From positions 1 to 64,000 of the forward strand of contig JAQVDP010000004.1 in the NCBI GenBank assembly GCA_028698335.1: 64,000 bases of DNA, given 5' to 3'. The notes under the pieces are model-generated. The model saw nothing but the letters and a program-made list of their open reading frames with translations, had not been told where the DNA came from and ran no database searches. Positions 49,914 to 60,528 of the stretch are shown here, in pieces. The DNA is from Nevskiales bacterium (GTDB lineage: Bacteria > Pseudomonadota > Gammaproteobacteria > Nevskiales > Nevskiaceae). Position 1 is the first letter of the stretch; each line of letters starts with the position of its first letter. Made by a program: the position numbers and the translations under genes.

Positions 49914-52696
49914 AGACCGTCCTCGGTACGGGTCAGCGCCATGTCATAAAGCGTCAGCAGCTTCTCGTCTTCCTGCAGCGTTTCCTCTGGCAGCTTGTTG
50001 GCGATGCTGATGATGGTCTGGTAGTCCTTGGCGGCCCACGCAGCGCGGAAACCAGCACGCAGCACTTCCAGGCGCGACTCCTTGATCTTGCGGCCTGTAA
50101 AAGCCTTGTAGGTTTCGAATTCCTTGAGTAGCGCCTTCTCGCGCTTCTTCTCCAGGTCCTGGGCCTTGTTCGGGTCGGGCACGTACCAGCGATCCTTGGC
50201 CTTGGCCACCAGTGCGGGACTGCTTTTCTCCAGCCCGCGCAGATCCTTATGGTTGGTCGAGAGGTAGCTGTGAATCTGGCTCGGCACTTCACCTGTGCCG
50301 TCGTATTTCAGAAAGTTATCCTCAAGCAGCTGGTCCAGCTCCGGAATGATTTCGCCCTTGCGCTTGGCAGAACCGATCTGCGGGATGTACTCGGGGTGAA
50401 TCTCGGACCGAGTTGATGGGCGCTTGAGCAGGAAGTTGGTCAGCCAGTCGATGGCACTGCGCTCATCGGAAACGAACAGCTCTGTCTGCTTCACCTGCGG
50501 TATGCGCGACCGCGCCTTTTCGTACTCGACCAGCTGTTCGGGCAGGAACACCATGCCGTCCATCTCGCGGAAACGAACAGGCAACTCAGCCAGAAACTCC
50601 GGCGTCGAGATTGGCACCATCGTGCCGTGGCGGATGAACCAGGACGCCATGCGGTCATATATTCGACGGGGATCACGCTCCACGATGTTCAGCAGTTCCT
50701 GTGGGTAACCGCTCGTAACCTTGACCACGGGCAGCTGTTTTAGGTGTGTTTGCACAAAGTCCCAGGCAGACTCTGCATTAGCACCTGTCCTATTGAAGCG
50801 TTCTTCCAACCCCCCGTTGGGTTTGTAGGCTGAGATCACCAGGTCCTGCTTCACCGTATTGGGCGATACAACTTGCTGGAAGCTACCTTGAACCTTGTCC
50901 AGCGCAGTAACTTCTGCAACAACAAATCCCACCTGTTGCAAGGCCACCTGAATTGCATTCCACACAGAAGCCCGGCTATTCGAAAAAACCACGGTCATCC
51001 AACGACCCGGCTTTAGCACACGGTAGTACTCTGAAAAGCAGGCGCGCATAAGATGCTGATATTCAGGCACGCCTTTTTCTCTGACCCTATCGACAATGGC
51101 TTCTGGCCCTACATCGGTAAGCACCTTATGCCATGACTCAACCAAGATATTCAGATCGGCGTAGTAAATGTTCTCGCCGAACGGTGGGTCCGTAAAGATG
51201 TAGTCAATGGACTCATCTGGCGAAAGCAATTTGGCCGCACTCCCGCACGAAGTGAAAGACATGCCATCTTGTGCATGACTGGCAGAGAACGCAGCAGTTA
51301 GTCTCTTGATCTTGTTTGCGTACGCTGTAAATGGATCTGCTTCAGAGATTAGAGATGGAACGTAAAAGACCCCTGAAAGTGGGTTATACGGAAACGACAC
51401 CTCTGGCCGGTACCGGTTAAGTATCGACATGTTGGTGAACTGGCTATCGAGCCAATACTTGATCGCATTCCTTAATCTCGCATCCTGTATTTCGTTGGCT
51501 TTTCCCCAGAGATGCGAAAGCGTATGGGCTGCTCTCGGCAAGTACATGTGATGAATACAGCGCGTGTTCGTTGTGCGCATCCGTCCAACGCGGGTCATCT
51601 GACAATCTGGCAACTCATCGGTAGGCAAGTTCGCAGGAAGCCCAAGTTGCGAGATCTTTTCGATAATTGCCAAGTCTTCACTGTCCGGCACTTTTGTAAA
51701 TGACGATCGCCCGACAGAGTATTTAATTAGCACTGGGACGCGCTTCGGGCGCTTATCGACGCGTTTATGCGGCGCATCCATGAATGACTCAAACTGCAGG
51801 TCCATCTTTTCTTTGGTGGCCACGGCCCCGCAGTGAGAGCAGGTCACGTCATTCCGAACTTTGTTGGCAACCGCGTCATATGCGGCATCGAAAAACACTG
51901 TCTCCCCTGCGCAAGATGTGCACAGAAATACTTCGCTCCACACCATGTAGGAAATGTGCGCAAGCGTTCCATCGGTGTGTTTCGTTTGGTACATCCATCC
52001 AAGCTCACGCTCCGCGTCCTTCAACAACCGCTTGGCCTCATCTTCAAAGCCACTGACGTCGAACGGAACGTTGTTGTTCGAAGCGATGAAGGTAGCTGCT
52101 GGGGATAGATCGTTGACGATGACGCGACGCGCACCCCATTTCGGAATGCTCTTACCTTGCTTCTTCCTTTCGGTTTCCAACTCATGACGATATGCAGCAG
52201 GTGCAGATCCACACCACTGTGCTGCGACACCAGTCATGCCTGAGCCAGCGAAGCTATCCAGGACTATTTCGCCGGGTTCCGTGTAGTGCAGGATGGACGG
52301 CACAATCGCCAAGTACGGAACCTTGGTGTGATAGGAGTGCGCTTTATAGATCGGGTCTGTCTTACCGACCGATACATCGACGGTCTGAGGCTCGCGGCTG
52401 TACTTCACGCTCGGGTCGTAAGGCTTACCATAGTGGCGCACGAAGTCTTCGAGAAACGGGTTCGGACACGCGGTGTAGTACGGCGGGTCCGACATAGCGA
52501 GGATGGCCTCGTCTGTACCCTGCGGGAAGCCTTCGATCTTGCGAAACACCGGATCTTTCAGCTTTTCGGCCAGCAGCTTGGAGAAGTGCTCACGCCGGGC
52601 TTGCTCGCTGGGGAATGTCTGGCCAAGGCATTCCACCGGGCCAGTTGAGCCAGTTTTCTGGCCGTGCAGTAAGTCGTTCATCCGTTCGTTCCTCAA
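49910..52696 (-). CDS. pglX: BREX adenine-specific DNA methyltransferase, PglXI type
   Basis: 928 aa. The N-terminal part carries a catalytic-type motif SDPPYY (residues 69-74) ahead of the SAM-binding motif LDSFAGSG (146-153). A zinc-ribbon-like pair CTSC (259-262) and CSHC (286-289) follows, and a second motif TDPPFGEN (502-509) lies further on. This layout matches the COG1743-like methylases used in type 3 BREX. The protein marks host DNA so that BREX spares it. The start may be at 52696 or at an internal ATG at 52681 (MNDLLHG). It is 55 nt after brxC. Confidence 0.85.
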   Translation of the reverse strand: MRNERMNDLLHGQKTGSTGPVECLGQTFPSEQARREHFSKLLAEKLKDPVFRKIEGFPQGTDEAILAMSDPPYYTACPNPFLEDFVRHYGKPYDPSVKYSREPQTVDVSVGKTDPIYKAHSYHTKVPYLAIVPSILHYTEPGEIVLDSFAGSGMTGVAAQWCGSAPAAYRHELETERKKQGKSIPKWGARRVIVNDLSPAATFIASNNNVPFDVSGFEDEAKRLLKDAERELGWMYQTKHTDGTLAHISYMVWSEVFLCTSCAGETVFFDAAYDAVANKVRNDVTCSHCGAVATKEKMDLQFESFMDAPHKRVDKRPKRVPVLIKYSVGRSSFTKVPDSEDLAIIEKISQLGLPANLPTDELPDCQMTRVGRMRTTNTRCIHHMYLPRAAHTLSHLWGKANEIQDARLRNAIKYWLDSQFTNMSILNRYRPEVSFPYNPLSGVFYVPSLISEADPFTAYANKIKRLTAAFSASHAQDGMSFTSCGSAAKLLSPDESIDYIFTDPPFGENIYYADLNILVESWHKVLTDVGPEAIVDRVREKGVPEYQHLMRACFSEYYRVLKPGRWMTVVFSNSRASVWNAIQVALQQVGFVVAEVTALDKVQGSFQQVVSPNTVKQDLVISAYKPNGGLEERFNRTGANAESAWDFVQTHLKQLPVVKVTSGYPQELLNIVERDPRRIYDRMASWFIRHGTMVPISTPEFLAELPVRFREMDGMVFLPEQLVEYEKARSRIPQVKQTELFVSDERSAIDWLTNFLLKRPSTRSEIHPEYIPQIGSAKRKGEIIPELDQLLEDNFLKYDGTGEVPSQIHSYLSTNHKDLRGLEKSSPALVAKAKDRWYVPDPNKAQDLEKKREKALLKEFETYKAFTGRKIKESRLEVLRAGFRAAWAAKDYQTIISIANKLPEETLQEDEKLLTLYDMALTRTEDGL

Positions 52697-52751
52697 ATTC
52701 TTCTTGTCATCGCCGTATCGCCAGCGCCGACTTTTGGTTCATGTCTGTTCG

Positions 52752-55700
52752 TCACTCGATCACGAAGCGCAGCTTGGTGGCATCCTTGCCCTTGCAGCGC
52801 TCGTTCATGAACGTGTCGAAGCGCTTGCGCAGGTCGTCCGGCGTCGCCGGCGAGCCGCCTTGCAGCAGCGCCTGCTTGATCTCGTCGCCCTTGACCGCGA
52901 TCTTCTCCAGCCCCGACAGCGCCTCCTGCACCGCGTTGGCGAACTCGGTGGTCATCGGGTCTGGCAGCTTGCGTGAGGCCAGGAAGGCGTCGATCAGCTT
53001 TTTGGACGCGGGCGGCAACAGGCCCAGGCTGTCCTGCGTGAACGGGTCTTCCAGGTTCTCCAGCAGGGTCTGCTGCCAGTTGGCCAGCAACTCGTCCAGA
53101 TCGTCGTCCAGCTTGTGCAGGCGGTTGGCCGCCGGGATCAGCTCCAACTGCTCGGCAGAAGGGCGGAATTGGCAGTGCGGGCATACCGCCGCTGTCGTCA
53201 GCGTGGGCTCGTCCAGCGACGAACAGCTCTTGAGGCCGTTGAGTGACTCCTCGAAGGCGGTGAGCTGACTGGTGGGCATCAGCGACACGCCGGCCAGTAC
53301 GCGTAGCGCCAGCAGGCGGTCGTCCTTGCGCAGGGCATTGCGGGTCTTGTCCTCGGCCACGCCCAGCCTCGCCTTGCTGTGGCTGGCGATGTAGGCGGTG
53401 ATGTAGTCCTTCTTCAGCTGGTTGAGCGTCTGCCGGTATTCGGCCGCGTGCTCGGCTGTGCGGTCCTGACTTAGTTTTTCCTGCAGTGCCTTGCGGGCGG
53501 CCTCGGCCTGCTTCACCCACGGGTGCTCGGCGGGCAGCACCATCTCGGCCTGCGAGAGGTAGGACGCCGTGCTGCCCAGTTCCACCACCAGTTCGAGCAG
53601 ACGTTCGACGGCAGCCAGGATCTCCAGATTCTTCTTCTGGCCGTCCAGGTCTTCCTGGGTGACGCGCAGATTCTTGAGCTTGCCGACAGTGTTGTACGGC
53701 GCCAGCGACTCGGTGAACTTCTTCAGCGAATCCAGCCGGGCGTGCCAGTCTTTGGCTTCTTCTTCGCGAAGCAGGTTCTGGCCCCAGAAGCCGAGCTTGC
53801 CTTGCTGCAGGTCGGAGCCGGCCTTGAGCACACGGGGCACCAGCGCGCTAACCTTTTCCTGCAGCTTGATGACCGGCTCGGTATCGCCCTGGCTGGCCTT
53901 CTGGGCAAGACCGGACGGCAGGTCGAACAACTCGAACAAGGCACGCAGCACCGCGAGGTTGATCTCCTTGGGTGCCTCGACGTGCTTGAACTGCTTGAGC
54001 TCCTCCAGCGAGCGCTCTGCCAGCTGGACCAGCTTGCCGGAGTCGATCTTGTCGCCGGTGATGGACAGCACAATGTCGCCGGAGTAGACGAGGCCGCCCA
54101 GCACGGTGACCAGTAGGTCGGGCTCCAGCCGGTATTTGATCGGCGCGAAATACTCGACGTCCGCTGTGCCCGACAGCAGTTCGCTACGGTTCAGCACCTG
54201 GCCATGGCCCTTGGCCTTGAGGCGGTTGAGCACTTCCTGTGCGTAGCGGGAATTGGCCGGATCGACGCGGTCACCATCGAGCAGTTCCAGCGCGTCCAGG
54301 ATGGCTGCGGCATCCTTGGTCCGGGTGCCGCCAGCCAGCGCGCGCAGTGCATTGCCCACCAGTTGCTTGCGGTTGGCCTCGGTGACCAGCACCGAGAAGG
54401 TGGGGTACTCGGGCGAGATGTCGGCAAAGCGCTGACCCAGTGCCAGGCCGGAGACGATGTTCACCACGTCGCGGAAGTTGATGCGCTCGTCCGGGCCCAG
54501 TCGGGCGCGGTCGCGCAGGGATACGCCCTTGGACCAGTCCTGCAGCGTCTTGGTCTTGCCCTGGTAAGTGACCTCGAACGCGGTCATCTGCTTTTCCTGC
54601 AGCCACTTGCTCATGGAGCGCAGCGAATCCTGGGCCTTGGACAGGTAGATGGCTTTTGCGCCACCGCTGGCGGTGGATGCCAGATCCAGTGCCGCCGCGT
54701 ATTGCGACAGGTAGCGCTTGTAGTCCTCGTCCGGCGACTTCAGGCGGAAGAACACTTCATCCGCCAGGTTGTTGTCGCTGAACTTCGGCTTGTCGAAGGG
54801 CTGGATGAAATAGATGTAGAAGTCGCGCTCGGGCTGGGCCGTGGGCCGGTCATTCGGCGCGCCAAAGAACAGATAGCCCATGCGCTCGACGCGGCGCTCC
54901 TGCCACTCGATCTGGTACTGCCAGATCTGGAAGCCGGGGTAACGCAGGTCGTCGCTGCATTCCATCAGCGCCTTGATGGCGCTGTAGTAGGCGCGGTCCA
55001 GCGCGTCGTCGGACAGGGCTTCGGCGCGCTTTTCGATCTGCGCGTCGTAGTCGATGTCCTTCTTGAGGTCGAGGTAGTACTGCTCGGTGTCCGGCGCCTT
55101 GGAGATGAACTGGCCGTTGACGGTCTTCAACACTTCCCGCATCACGGTCTGCACCATCGACAGCAGATTCTCGGCCGGGTCGCCCGGCATGTCCTCCACG
55201 CCCGGCTGGAACAGACACAGCGCATCACGCAGCTCGGCAGCCGTGGGGCCGATGGGCACATGGATGTCGCCGCCGGTGGTCAGACGGTGCACGGCCAACG
55301 CGTTGATGACGCGCAGCGCCATGGCTTTGTAGGCCGGGCGCGTGAAGGCTTGCTGGACCCGCGACTCCAGCACTTCGGACACGCGCATGACTTCTTTGAT
55401 GTTCGGGTCAGCGCGCAGGACCGAGTTGGCCTTGACGGTGTTCCAGAAGCTCTCGTAGCTGATGAACAGCGGTTTGTCGGCGGGCACTTCCTGGTCGAGG
55501 ATGGCCAGCATGGCGGACTCGATGGTCTTGAGTGCGCCGCGCTTCTCGGTGAAGTGGATCTGCTCGAAGGTCTTCAGGTAGTCCGGGTGAACCGGGAACA
55601 GCCGGACGTATTCGTCCATGCGCTCGTTCATGGAGCCGTAGAACTTGGCGAATGGCGTGAGGTATTCGCGGATCTTGTTCTGCTGGTCGGCCGTTTTCTT

Positions 55701-56492
55701 GAGCAGGCGCGCGGAGACGACGAAGCTGACGTCCTGGCGGTCGATCAGGATCTGGGTGAAGCGCTCGTTGACTCGGCGCATGCTGTCGGCCACATGCTGG
55801 AAGCGCACGCTGTCAAAGATGGCTTCCTGCACACCGGCCACGAAGCGGAACTTCAGGTGCTTGGTGACCTCGCCGATCTGCCGCAGGATGGCCAGGTCCC
55901 GAATCAGCTCGTTGTCCTTGCGCGATTGCAGGTATTCCAGGAACTCATCGACCACCAGCAGCAGGCCATGGTCTGGGTAGACCTCATGGAAGGCGGCCAT
56001 CATTTCTTCAAGAGACTCTTTGTTGTTGAGTTCCTGATCTACCGGCGGGAAGCTGTAGCTGACGCCCAGTTTGTCGAGGAAGCGCTCAAGCTGCTGGGTG
56101 ATGACCTGGCGCAGCGGCATTTCCAGACCGCCCACCTCGATGCGCAGCACCTTGAATTTTCCGGCGATGGAGGCAACCGCCTCGGCGACCTTGGGGTGGC
56201 GGATCATCGGCGCGTAGGCGGCGTCTTCAGCCACCAACGACAGCACCGACATCAAGTGCGACTTACCGGTGCCGTAGTTGCCGACGATCAGCACGCCCTT
56301 GTGGTCGACTGAGTCGTCGAAACTGAGCTGGGGAACCATGAGCTTGGAGATCCGCTCGGCCATGTCGTCGGAGATGACATAGGTCGCGACGAGCTTCTTG
56401 GCCTCGTCCGGGCGTCCGGCATCGAGCAGCTGAATGACTGACTCGATCTGCTCGAACTGGATCAGATCTCCGTATTTCATGTTCTTGGCCAT
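52752..56492 (-). CDS. brxC: BREX ATPase BrxC (DUF6079-type)
   Basis: 1,246 aa AAA-like ATPase, the largest BREX protein. Walker A GNYGTGKSHLM at residues 71-81, Walker B-like GLLLVVDEFLEYLQ, and a very long helical remainder. A zinc-binding pattern CPHC lies near residue 1,137. The start at 56492 (MAKNMKYGDL) has a purine-rich ribosome-binding site GGGGAAGAGAG upstream; an in-frame ATG at 56519 overlaps brxF by 4 nt. BrxC is essential for BREX defence and probably assembles with PglX and PglZ. Confidence 0.9.
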   Translation of the reverse strand: MAKNMKYGDLIQFEQIESVIQLLDAGRPDEAKKLVATYVISDDMAERISKLMVPQLSFDDSVDHKGVLIVGNYGTGKSHLMSVLSLVAEDAAYAPMIRHPKVAEAVASIAGKFKVLRIEVGGLEMPLRQVITQQLERFLDKLGVSYSFPPVDQELNNKESLEEMMAAFHEVYPDHGLLLVVDEFLEYLQSRKDNELIRDLAILRQIGEVTKHLKFRFVAGVQEAIFDSVRFQHVADSMRRVNERFTQILIDRQDVSFVVSARLLKKTADQQNKIREYLTPFAKFYGSMNERMDEYVRLFPVHPDYLKTFEQIHFTEKRGALKTIESAMLAILDQEVPADKPLFISYESFWNTVKANSVLRADPNIKEVMRVSEVLESRVQQAFTRPAYKAMALRVINALAVHRLTTGGDIHVPIGPTAAELRDALCLFQPGVEDMPGDPAENLLSMVQTVMREVLKTVNGQFISKAPDTEQYYLDLKKDIDYDAQIEKRAEALSDDALDRAYYSAIKALMECSDDLRYPGFQIWQYQIEWQERRVERMGYLFFGAPNDRPTAQPERDFYIYFIQPFDKPKFSDNNLADEVFFRLKSPDEDYKRYLSQYAAALDLASTASGGAKAIYLSKAQDSLRSMSKWLQEKQMTAFEVTYQGKTKTLQDWSKGVSLRDRARLGPDERINFRDVVNIVSGLALGQRFADISPEYPTFSVLVTEANRKQLVGNALRALAGGTRTKDAAAILDALELLDGDRVDPANSRYAQEVLNRLKAKGHGQVLNRSELLSGTADVEYFAPIKYRLEPDLLVTVLGGLVYSGDIVLSITGDKIDSGKLVQLAERSLEELKQFKHVEAPKEINLAVLRALFELFDLPSGLAQKASQGDTEPVIKLQEKVSALVPRVLKAGSDLQQGKLGFWGQNLLREEEAKDWHARLDSLKKFTESLAPYNTVGKLKNLRVTQEDLDGQKKNLEILAAVERLLELVVELGSTASYLSQAEMVLPAEHPWVKQAEAARKALQEKLSQDRTAEHAAEYRQTLNQLKKDYITAYIASHSKARLGVAEDKTRNALRKDDRLLALRVLAGVSLMPTSQLTAFEESLNGLKSCSSLDEPTLTTAAVCPHCQFRPSAEQLELIPAANRLHKLDDDLDELLANWQQTLLENLEDPFTQDSLGLLPPASKKLIDAFLASRKLPDPMTTEFANAVQEALSGLEKIAVKGDEIKQALLQGGSPATPDDLRKRFDTFMNERCKGKDATKLRFVIE

Positions 56493-56515
56493 ATGGTTCT
56501 CTCTTCCCCGTAGCG

Positions 56516-56971
56516 TCAAATTTCGAGTACGACCACGCCGTCACGGCTGTAGTCACGATGTTCTGGATGGCTCATTTCGGCGTACACCAAGCGATCACCG
56601 CGCAGCTCGCCAGGCCAGACGGCCACGACGCGCTTGGAATGAGCCAGCCGCCTGACGAGGTCAAGCGGGTTGATCTGCAGGCCCGGCTCGAACAACAACT
56701 CGAGGTTGTCGAGCAGCAGCGGGTCTTCAGTTCGTTCCTTGTCCGCAATTTCACGCAGCAGCTCACCGGCAGAAAAGCCACGCTTGTTGTTCGGCGTGGC
56801 TGCCAAACGACGCCCCAGCTCCAGGCCGACGTTGAGCGGCTCGAGGTTGAGCTTGGCGCTGAGTTGGCGCAGCAGTTGGGTCTTGCCACTGCGGCTGGGA
56901 CCGACCAGCAGGATCAACTTGCTGTTGAGGTCGCCGATTTCGCCGATGAGTCGTTCGAGTTTTGCGATCAC
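56516..56971 (-). CDS. brxF: BREX-3 P-loop protein BrxF
   Basis: 151 aa. A small ATPase-like protein with Walker A GPSRSGKT (residues 24-31) near the N-terminus and LLDNLELLFEPGLQ as a likely Walker B. BrxF is a signature of type 3 BREX and always precedes brxC. It starts with GTG (56971) after a good ribosome-binding site GGGAGG. A 71-nt gap, the longest within the operon, separates it from the DprA-like gene and includes the palindrome CGATGCATCG (57026-57035). Confidence 0.85.
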   Translation of the reverse strand: MIAKLERLIGEIGDLNSKLILLVGPSRSGKTQLLRQLSAKLNLEPLNVGLELGRRLAATPNNKRGFSAGELLREIADKERTEDPLLLDNLELLFEPGLQINPLDLVRRLAHSKRVVAVWPGELRGDRLVYAEMSHPEHRDYSRDGVVVLEI

Positions 56972-57042
56972 CTGCGCCTCCCGTCTTTCGTGACTCCGGA
57001 TGAGTACAGCGCGCTCTGATTAAATCGATGCATCGTCATGGT

Positions 57043-58452
57043 TTACTCGAACAGCCGTTTTTGTTTGACGACGTAGCCCGCTGGCTTCTTCTGCTTTTCT
57101 AATACGCCTTCTTCGACCAGACGCTGCAACCACGCCTTCGCCTGCGCGTTAGAAACGTCCAGCGCGGCCGCCACTTCGGCGTCTTTCATCGGCGCGCTCA
57201 AGAGTTGCTGAATCGCAGCGCGCACAGCGGCGAAGAGCACTTCGGCAGGGGTCGATTCCGGCTGCGCAGGTTCCTTGGCCTCGTCTAGCGGCGCCACTGC
57301 CTCTGGCGTGACTGGCGGCAGTTCTTCCAGTGCTGGTGCCGGTGGCTGCGCATCGGAAACAACGTCGACCGGTGCCGATGGCTCGCTCGCGGCCTGAGGT
57401 AATGGCGCGGCGTCGCGTGGCACGGGCGTCGTTGGCTTGGCATCAGCCGATGTTGGCTCTTCGTTCGAAAACAGCGCAAAACCAACCTGTTGGGATGCCG
57501 TCGGCGTTGGCATCGCCACGTTGAACACGTCCTCGAACGAATCCACGTCTTGCGGGTTCGGCCAAGGAAGTGCGCCTTTCTTTCGTAAACCATCCAATCC
57601 GGCGGAAGACTCGCCCGTCGATCGAATGAAGACCGGGACGAACTTGAGTTTGTCGAGCTGCTCTACAGCACCCGTCCAGGTGCCACCTTTGTTGAGATCG
57701 GAACTGACCACCAGTGATGTGTCTGCCAATGCATAAATCAACTTGTTCCGCTGCATGGCGTTGCCCACATTGAACCCGGCACTCGGGTCGTAGGGCGAAA
57801 TCAGCACCAGTTGCCCATCGAGCAGCAGATTGCGGTGCTCGCGGTTCATGGTGGTCTTTTCCAGACTGTCCGCCAGCACGCCACAAACTTTTCCACCTCC
57901 CTCAAGCGCACCCCGCATGGCGGCCTGATCGATGCCCTTGGCGCCACCGGAGACAAGCGTTCTACCTGCCCGAGCAGCGAGCCGACCAACTGCCATTGTG
58001 TAGTCGATGAGGGCGTCGTCCACATGCCGCGATCCGACGACGGCAAGCCCACCGGTTTCGAGCAAAGCCATGTCGCCACAGCCGTAGAGCACTGCCGGCG
58101 CATCTTCACGAAGGCGGGTTTTCAGGCGACGCGGATACTCGGCATCGGCGCGGCTAACTACCCAAATGGCGCGTGCCTGCCAGCGCTCGATGACTTGACT
58201 CAGTAGGAATCCGCGCCCCAGCAATTTCTGCAGGCGGATCTCGTCAATCACCGGTTGGCACGCACGCAGGATCTCAGCTGCGTCCGGCGAGAGGAGATCC
58301 GCAGGCTGACGCTGGATCTCGCGCAAATGACGCGCGAGACGTTTGTATTCGCCAGGCGAGAGCAGATCCGATGACGCAGTGCCTCGTCCGGCAATGAGCG
58401 GCGCCGTCAGCAGCAGGATCGCCTGGGTGTTGGGTGAGAGGACTGGCGTCAT
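57043..58452 (-). CDS. DprA-like Rossmann-fold protein (RqlI/PsyrA-like candidate antitoxin)
   Basis: 469 aa. The DprA/Smf core is visible: [11 protein letters not shown] (137-146), [14 protein letters not shown] (166-179), [11 protein letters not shown] and [14 protein letters not shown]. After it comes a Pro/Ala-rich linker (~340-395) and a winged-helix end with [26 protein letters not shown]. Classic DprA loads RecA on incoming single-stranded DNA; here linkage to a RecQ/PRTase gene (4-nt overlap) matches the PsyrTA and RqlHI pairs in which the DprA-like partner restrains the helicase. No competence genes are near. Start at 58452 is set by the overlap. Confidence 0.78.
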   Translation of the reverse strand: MTPVLSPNTQAILLLTAPLIAGRGTASSDLLSPGEYKRLARHLREIQRQPADLLSPDAAEILRACQPVIDEIRLQKLLGRGFLLSQVIERWQARAIWVVSRADAEYPRRLKTRLREDAPAVLYGCGDMALLETGGLAVVGSRHVDDALIDYTMAVGRLAARAGRTLVSGGAKGIDQAAMRGALEGGGKVCGVLADSLEKTTMNREHRNLLLDGQLVLISPYDPSAGFNVGNAMQRNKLIYALADTSLVVSSDLNKGGTWTGAVEQLDKLKFVPVFIRSTGESSAGLDGLRKKGALPWPNPQDVDSFEDVFNVAMPTPTASQQVGFALFSNEEPTSADAKPTTPVPRDAAPLPQAASEPSAPVDVVSDAQPPAPALEELPPVTPEAVAPLDEAKEPAQPESTPAEVLFAAVRAAIQQLLSAPMKDAEVAAALDVSNAQAKAWLQRLVEEGVLEKQKKPAGYVVKQKRLFE

Positions 58453-60527
58453 TCGTCGTGCCCCGTCTGTGAAAGGGCCATCGGCCAAACCGCGCCACTA
58501 CCGCTCTTGCGCAACAGCCATGCAGACACCGTCAGGGTCCAGCGCGAGTCGACCATGTCATCCACCAGGAGGACCGGGCCGGGAGGAATAGGCTGGCCGT
58601 TGAGTGCGAGCGAACCATCAATGTTGCGCGCCTGTTGTGTACTGTTTGCCATCGTTTTCTGTTCGGGCCTTGCGTCTGTTTTTGCGATGACCATATGAAA
58701 CGGCAGACCCAGCGCAGCAGCCAAGCGTTGCGCAAAATTCGGCACCAATTCGGGATGCCGAAGCGAAGGAACGCAGGTCACCCAGGTCGGACTCGGCTGC
58801 GGATTCCACTCTTGAATCATCTTCACGCACGCGGCAACGAGGTCATCGGAAAAGTGGCCGTCGTGATATTTGCCCTGTCGAACCAAGCCACCCCAACCGG
58901 CATCGCCCCAGACGCATAGCGCCTTGCCGGATTCGGCCTGGTGGGCAGGGGCGATGAATCCCTTCACGCCGTACTGGGGCATTCCACCATCGGGCCATTT
59001 TTTCCGGGGCTCGATGGGCAAGCTGGTTCGACGAAGAAATTCGACGGCGGTTTTGACCAGCTCGGTATCCACGGTTGCAGGCAGTGGCGGTAATGCAGGT
59101 TCTGTGACAACACTTGGATCGCCGTCGAGCGCGCCAATCAAAAAGCCCATGTGTTCACCAAACGGCAGGCTGACGTAGTCCTGCATCTGCTGGTGCTCGT
59201 CTCGCCGTAGCGCGGTGAGGCGTTCCGCTCGATCCCAGAACGCTTCACTCAGCGTTGCCGCCGTGAGCTGCCACTTGCTGCCTTGTTTGGCGATGGGTGC
59301 CGGCGCTTCGAGGGAAAGCAGTGCAATGGTCTTGTCGACACGTCCTTTGCTCAGATTGACTCGGCTCAGCAGCTCGGGGACAGACAGCCCGTTGGGCTCG
59401 TCTTCAAGCGCTCCCAGGACGTCGGCAACTTCTTGTCGGGTCGGGAAGGCACTCCGGATAAACCAGTCAGTGATGTCAGACTCTTCCTGACCGCTGAGGA
59501 GTACTCCATAGGCGGAGTCCAGTGCGCGTCCCGCGCGACCAACCTGCTGGTAGTAGGCGACGACAGATCCCGGCATTTGGTAGTGGATGACAAACGCCAG
59601 ATCCGGCTTGTCGTAACCCATGCCTAGAGCCGTTGTGGCAACCAGCGCTTTGACTTGGTTGTTGAGCAGCGCCTGTTCAAGCTGTTCTCGCCGATCGCCG
59701 GTTTCACCGGTGTAGGCTTCCACGTTGAAGCCTTGGGTCTTCAGCCATTGCGCCACTTGATTGGCATCACGAACCGTCAACGTGTAGATGATGCCGTTGC
59801 CCTGCAGCGTGGCCAGCTGCTCTGCCAGCCAGGCAAGGCGCTCGGCCTGGCTGGGCAGGCGGATCGTTTGCAAGGAAAGCGAGGTCCGATTCAAGTCGCC
59901 ACGCGAGACGTCCAGCTTCGGACCAAGCACGGCAGCAAGGTCCTCCATCACGCGGTTATTCGCTGTTGCCGTGGTGGCGAGCAATCGCAGGTTTGGCGGC
60001 AGCGTTTTGACGATCCGCTCCAACAGCCGATAGTGAGGGCGGAAGTCGTGGCCCCAGTCGGAAATGCAATGTGCCTCGTCGATGACCAGCATCGAAATTT
60101 GTGCAGCGATGCCGGCCAGAACCTGCGTCCGAAAGCGCTCGTTCGCCAAGCGCTCCGGCGAGATCAAGAGAATGTCGATCTCCCCCTTGGCCAGCTTGCC
60201 CTCGACTGCCGTCCAGTCGTCCATGTTGTCGGAGTTGATGGTGGCGGCGCGAACCCCCATCCGCTCTGCCGCTGCGATCTGGTTTCGCATCAGCGCCAGC
60301 AGCGGCGAGATCAATAACGCAGGGCCGGCCCCAGCTTCCCGCAGCAACTTGGTCGCGATGAAGTAGACGAAGCTCTTACCCCACCCTGTCTTCTGCACGA
60401 CCAGCAAGCGGCCTTTGCCTTCGACGATGTGACGAATGGCATCTTCTTGGCCATCTCGGAAAGTGGCATCGGCGCGCCCAGAGCCGATGCGGAGCAGTTC
60501 CAATGCGCGTTTTGGATCGTAGGCCAC
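58449..60527 (-). CDS. RecQ-like helicase with C-terminal phosphoribosyltransferase domain
   Basis: 692 aa. Helicase motifs: [13 protein letters not shown] (44-56), [30 protein letters not shown] (DEAH plus the RecQ aromatic loop, near 150), and QQVGRAGRA (motif VI). Residues ~560-692 resemble a PRTase, with the PRPP loop [14 protein letters not shown] (653-666), in which the usual TG is replaced. This fusion is the one described in PsyrT/RqlH, which harm the host unless restrained and limit plasmid uptake. The start is GTG at 60527, one base after the regulator gene's stop. Confidence 0.82.
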   Translation of the reverse strand: MAYDPKRALELLRIGSGRADATFRDGQEDAIRHIVEGKGRLLVVQKTGWGKSFVYFIATKLLREAGAGPALLISPLLALMRNQIAAAERMGVRAATINSDNMDDWTAVEGKLAKGEIDILLISPERLANERFRTQVLAGIAAQISMLVIDEAHCISDWGHDFRPHYRLLERIVKTLPPNLRLLATTATANNRVMEDLAAVLGPKLDVSRGDLNRTSLSLQTIRLPSQAERLAWLAEQLATLQGNGIIYTLTVRDANQVAQWLKTQGFNVEAYTGETGDRREQLEQALLNNQVKALVATTALGMGYDKPDLAFVIHYQMPGSVVAYYQQVGRAGRALDSAYGVLLSGQEESDITDWFIRSAFPTRQEVADVLGALEDEPNGLSVPELLSRVNLSKGRVDKTIALLSLEAPAPIAKQGSKWQLTAATLSEAFWDRAERLTALRRDEHQQMQDYVSLPFGEHMGFLIGALDGDPSVVTEPALPPLPATVDTELVKTAVEFLRRTSLPIEPRKKWPDGGMPQYGVKGFIAPAHQAESGKALCVWGDAGWGGLVRQGKYHDGHFSDDLVAACVKMIQEWNPQPSPTWVTCVPSLRHPELVPNFAQRLAAALGLPFHMVIAKTDARPEQKTMANSTQQARNIDGSLALNGQPIPPGPVLLVDDMVDSRWTLTVSAWLLRKSGSGAVWPMALSQTGHDE

Positions 60528-60528
60528 G

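Noticed and set aside
54204..56312. 702-codon plus-strand open frame opposite brxC
   Set aside because: It is an antisense frame of a GC-rich gene with no recognisable domain. Similar long antisense frames occur opposite acnB (19530-21692), mnmA (17703-19496) and pglZ (42286-43893).
57043..58452. Ordinary natural-competence dprA
   Set aside because: It is coupled to a RecQ-PRTase gene within a defence operon and has an extended linker; no competence genes are nearby.
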